Positions 62,791 to 64,000 of a stretch of 64,000 nt of DNA are shown in pieces. Position 1 is the first letter of the stretch. Every line of letters starts with the position of its first letter. The notes below the pieces were generated by a model. That model did not search any database. It was not told the origin of the DNA and saw nothing but the letters and a program-made list of their open reading frames with translations. A program made the position numbers and the translations under genes. This DNA is from Microcebus murinus. Its lineage: Eukaryota > Chordata > Mammalia > Primates > Cheirogaleidae. The stretch is taken from contig NC_134106.1 of assembly GCF_040939455.1 (NCBI RefSeq), positions 42,554,001 through 42,618,000 of the forward strand. The letters are read 5' to 3'.

Positions 62791-64000
62791 ATAACTCTCC
62801 TGATCTAGTCAAGACATAATAATAGTTTAGTGCTTAATAAATCATTAGTACCCTGTTTAATTTTTAAGTTTAGGTGAAGTTACTAACTCTAAGTGAACAG
62901 AACAATCTATATGCATTCTTGTGCATATCCAGGGAGACATTTTATATTAGAAATGCAAGTAAATTGCTCCCCTAGGACATTAAATAAAAACTTGTTGACT
63001 CATAAATATATGCGTATATTCCAAACCATTAAAAAATTTCTCATTGGCAACACCTGAGTGAAAATTTAATCATGGCCAATGGATATGTCTGTCAATGACA
63101 AAGAGGTTTATGAAAATTGAAGTGCTTTAAATGAAAATTCTGTTTAAATATTACATGTAAGCATTTGTAGCAATTGCCCATTGTCAATTGTCCATTTCTG
63201 ACTCTTTTTATGAACTATGTCATATATACCTCATGCTTTTTTGATGTAAAATAAATAATATGAAGATTGGATCCATTTTATCACTATAATTCTTTAATAT
63301 TTGAACTATATTGATAATTATGTCACTTAAAATATTAATTTAAAAAATATAGTAAATCAAACAAATAATTTGGTGTCAAGGATTTTAAAAAAATGGCATT
63401 GGATTGTTAGTGCTGCTTTGGATAGCTTTTAAAATCTATAATATAAGATTTCCTCATGTTTCCTTCCAAAATTTTAAAATTATGTTTTTTAAAGTATAAC
63501 TTGAATCTGTCTACTTACCTATTGGTTGATAAAATCTCCAATATATTTCATTGATTAATATTTCTTGAACAGCATATTAAATAATAGCACATAAACAGAG
63601 CAATGACATTAATGTCAAAACCTCTTTGTTTTTATGTATAAAATTATGCTTAAATATATGCCATTTTATTATATCTGTAAAAACAAGCATCTGTTTTTAT
63701 GAACATTAGACATGGAGAAATTATTTCTGGTGTGGCAGAAACTTTTGATTAATGCAGTAAATATGGTACCAAATTTATTGTAAAATGAACATCAATAATT
63801 ATATCAATTTGAATCTAAAGAAATTAAAGACATTATGGAATACATCAATTTATGACACTAACTACTGAGTCCATCACACCCATAAATAGTGAAATCTCCC
63901 CATCATATAACAGTGATGACAATATATTACATATGCATAATTACCTTTTTCCATTAACTTAAGTATAAAAATTCATTACCCCAAACAAATAAAGCAGTCA
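62791..64000. other. Unassigned AT-rich DNA
   Basis: No gene or named repeat could be recognised up to the window end. Confidence 0.4.

Overview
The window looks like AT-rich, CpG-poor mammalian intergenic or deep intronic DNA. No protein-coding exon, processed gene copy, structural RNA gene, CpG island, CRISPR array or bacterial-type feature could be supported. Every family name here comes from reading and remembered consensus sequences, not from a database search.

Organism: a primate, because dimeric Alu elements are present at about 2.75, 34.4 and 48.7 kb. It is probably a strepsirrhine and most likely a Malagasy lemur. The 48.7 kb Alu has an A/T-rich insertion in its central linker and a right arm reading 'gctgtgagctaggctgacgc', both of which I associate with lemur Alus. 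The younger L1 copies end in 3' UTRs unlike human L1. The lineage call is inference.

Layout: 0-6 kb has a window-edge L1 3' UTR, an antisense L1M segment carrying an Alu, and an L1 with a twin-priming inversion. 6-16 kb is mostly unassigned old DNA with two MIRs and a short L1 fragment. 16-27 kb is dominated by decayed HAL1/L1M in sense orientation, with two antisense L1 3' ends. 27-38 kb holds L2 and MIR fragments, an Alu monomer, a dimeric Alu, a 1.6 kb L1 with an 18-bp target-site duplication, a MIR, and a 180-base pure pyrimidine tract. 38-46 kb has an unclassified repeat, an L2, a cluster of LTR-like segments, and another L1. 46-55 kb has an ERVL-like LTR, the youngest Alu, a 40-base alternating purine-pyrimidine block, a MER2-like and a MER5-like DNA transposon, and a purine tract. 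55-64 kb has L2 remnants interrupted by an L1 3' end, a Tigger-type transposon with clear ends, and about 2 kb of antisense L1M.

There is no gene network here. The biology is retrotransposition history: at least two lemur L1 3' UTR types, Alu insertions they probably mobilised, and older L1M/HAL1, L2/MIR, LTR and DNA-transposon layers beneath. I did not find a new biological system. The best leads are structural: the inverted L1, tandem duplications inside another L1, a 12-bp perfect hairpin, Z-DNA- and triplex-prone tracts, and a pair of direct L1 repeats 9 kb apart.
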